In this document: positions 5,119 to 5,811 of the stretch, one piece after another
Position numbering within the stretch: the first letter of the stretch is position 1
Layout of the letters: each line of letters begins with the position of its first letter
Assembly (NCBI GenBank): GCA_965652645.1
Contig: CBFGXE010000077.1
Coordinates: 1 to 5,811, forward strand
Length of the DNA stretch: 5,811 bases
Reading direction: 5' to 3'
Source: ZC4RG30 sp965652645
GTDB lineage: Bacteria; Pseudomonadota; Gammaproteobacteria; Steroidobacterales; Steroidobacteraceae
Notes under the pieces: generated by a model
Told to the model about the DNA's origin: nothing
The model's database searches: none
What the model saw: the letters and a program-made list of their open reading frames with translations, nothing else
Program-made: the position numbers and the translations under genes

Positions 5119-5811
5119 ATGACGGGCGCCGCGGTCATCCAGCAGGTGAGGCCGGCGGGCGCGCGTGGCGAGACACTGGCGTTGTTGGCCGCCGCGGCGC
5201 TGCTGGGCCTGGTGCTGGCGCTGTGGATCAGGGCCCACGGCACCACCGGTGGAAAACAGCAGATCTACGAGTGGCAGGTCAGCGCCTTCGAGACGCTCAC
5301 CGGGCCCGACCAGGCCACCTACAACGCGCTGGATGCGGCCAAGTACGACATCCTCTACCTCTACGACGACCTGAACCTGATGAACCAGCCCGGGGAACCC
5401 TTCCGCTGGCCGGCCATTGCGGAGCTGGAGGAATTCCTGGTGCCGCCCTTCGTGCGCGACGGGAGCTGGCGGCAGAATGGCTCGCTGCAGTGGTCGTTGC
5501 ACGAGCCACTGGACAAGGGCGAGATGCAGGGTTCGGTGATGTACCTGGGCACCGGCGGCACGGTGGAAGGGCAGGGCTCCTTCCTGCTGGTGATCGGCCA
5601 CGTGCATGCCGGCTTCTCGAACAACAATTCCCTGCTGGTGTGGTGGAACCCCGCGCGGCAGGTGACGATGCCGCAGAGCGGATTCCAGGACAGCCTGATC
5701 CTGCAGGGCTGGCGGCAGGTGGTGCCCTACAGCGGTGCCACCGAGATCCGGCGCCTGTTCGGCCCCCAGCCGCAGGATGATGCGGGGTACTGGCCGGAGG
5801 ATGATGCCGGG
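5119..5811 (+). CDS. Membrane-anchored protein of the metal-uptake operon, DUF6162-like (partial)
   Basis: The frame from ATG 5119 is open for 231 codons to the window end; the 3' end is missing. Only four bases separate it from the preceding stop and no clear Shine-Dalgarno is visible, so translational coupling is likely. The N-terminus (QQVRPAGARGETLALL) leads into one transmembrane helix at about 19-37, followed by an Arg (R38), and the rest should face the periplasm as an anchored domain. The soluble part contains LEEFLVPPFVRDGSWRQNG (103-121), a beta-rich stretch with a His-x-His (H161, H163) in GHVHAGF, and WWNPARQ (175-181). The VRPAG-ET start, single helix and PPF-x-D segment recall DUF6162 proteins that I associate with metal ABC-transporter loci of pseudomonads; this rests on memory alone. 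Its biochemical role is unknown. The last residues hold a short repeat (DDAGYWPEDDAG). Confidence 0.72.
   Translation, partial: MTGAAVIQQVRPAGARGETLALLAAAALLGLVLALWIRAHGTTGGKQQIYEWQVSAFETLTGPDQATYNALDAAKYDILYLYDDLNLMNQPGEPFRWPAIAELEEFLVPPFVRDGSWRQNGSLQWSLHEPLDKGEMQGSVMYLGTGGTVEGQGSFLLVIGHVHAGFSNNNSLLVWWNPARQVTMPQSGFQDSLILQGWRQVVPYSGATEIRRLFGPQPQDDAGYWPEDDAG
5774..5807 (+). repeat. Short direct repeat, 24-nt period, in frame
   Basis: AGGATGATGC occurs at 5774-5783 and again at 5798-5807, exactly 24 nt (eight codons) apart, encoding two copies of DDAG separated by YWPE. The second copy reaches the window edge, so it is not possible to tell whether this is the start of a longer tandem array or just two copies. 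Confidence 0.4.

Noticed and set aside
4182..5607. Reverse-strand open frames (354 and 187 codons) across the DUF4198 and DUF6162-like genes
   Set aside because: They are antisense to genes with signal peptides and family motifs, and their own products lack recognisable features.
1..5811. CRISPR array, tRNA, rRNA, insertion sequence or phage attachment site
   Set aside because: No regularly spaced repeats, no tRNA-like cloverleaf or rRNA segments, no transposase frame or terminal repeats were found on either strand.

Overview
The window is GC-rich, with dense, tightly packed genes, signal peptides and outer-membrane beta-barrels. It therefore comes from a Gram-negative bacterium, most likely a proteobacterium (a gammaproteobacterium of the xanthomonad or pseudomonad kind would fit). 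The sequence alone does not fix the genus.

Layout. (1) 2-217 (+): the last 71 residues of an autotransporter-type outer-membrane barrel, cut by the window edge. (2) 218-330: a 113-nt gap with a 9-bp inverted repeat and the ribosome binding site of the next gene. (3) 331-2325 (+): a TonB-dependent outer-membrane receptor of 664 residues. (4) 2322-3869 (-): a four-helix PepSY-type inner-membrane protein of 515 residues, convergent with the receptor; the two stop codons share one CTAG. (5) 3870-3955: a short divergent control region with a 7-bp dyad. (6) 3956-4276 (+): a 106-residue secreted protein resembling the NikL/CbiL family. (7) 4266-5114 (+): a periplasmic DUF4198/COG5266 (NikK-like) protein, overlapping the previous gene by 11 nt and apparently starting with TTG. 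(8) 5119-5811 (+): a single-helix membrane-anchored protein, possibly DUF6162, still open at the window end. No RNA gene, insertion sequence, CRISPR array or phage attachment site was seen.

How the parts may work together (inference). The receptor would carry a metal complex across the outer membrane. The PepSY protein has the four-helix, histidine-bearing form of known periplasmic ferrisiderophore reductases and could release the metal by reduction. The two small periplasmic proteins, both predicted to begin with histidine after signal-peptide cleavage, could bind or pass on the freed metal. The membrane-anchored protein would act with an inner-membrane importer lying beyond the window. Family ties point to transition-metal uptake (Ni, Co, Zn, Cu or Fe); the sequence does not decide which. 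The combination of a TonB receptor, a PepSY reductase and NikL/NikK-like proteins with no NikMQO in view is the most interesting aspect of the window.
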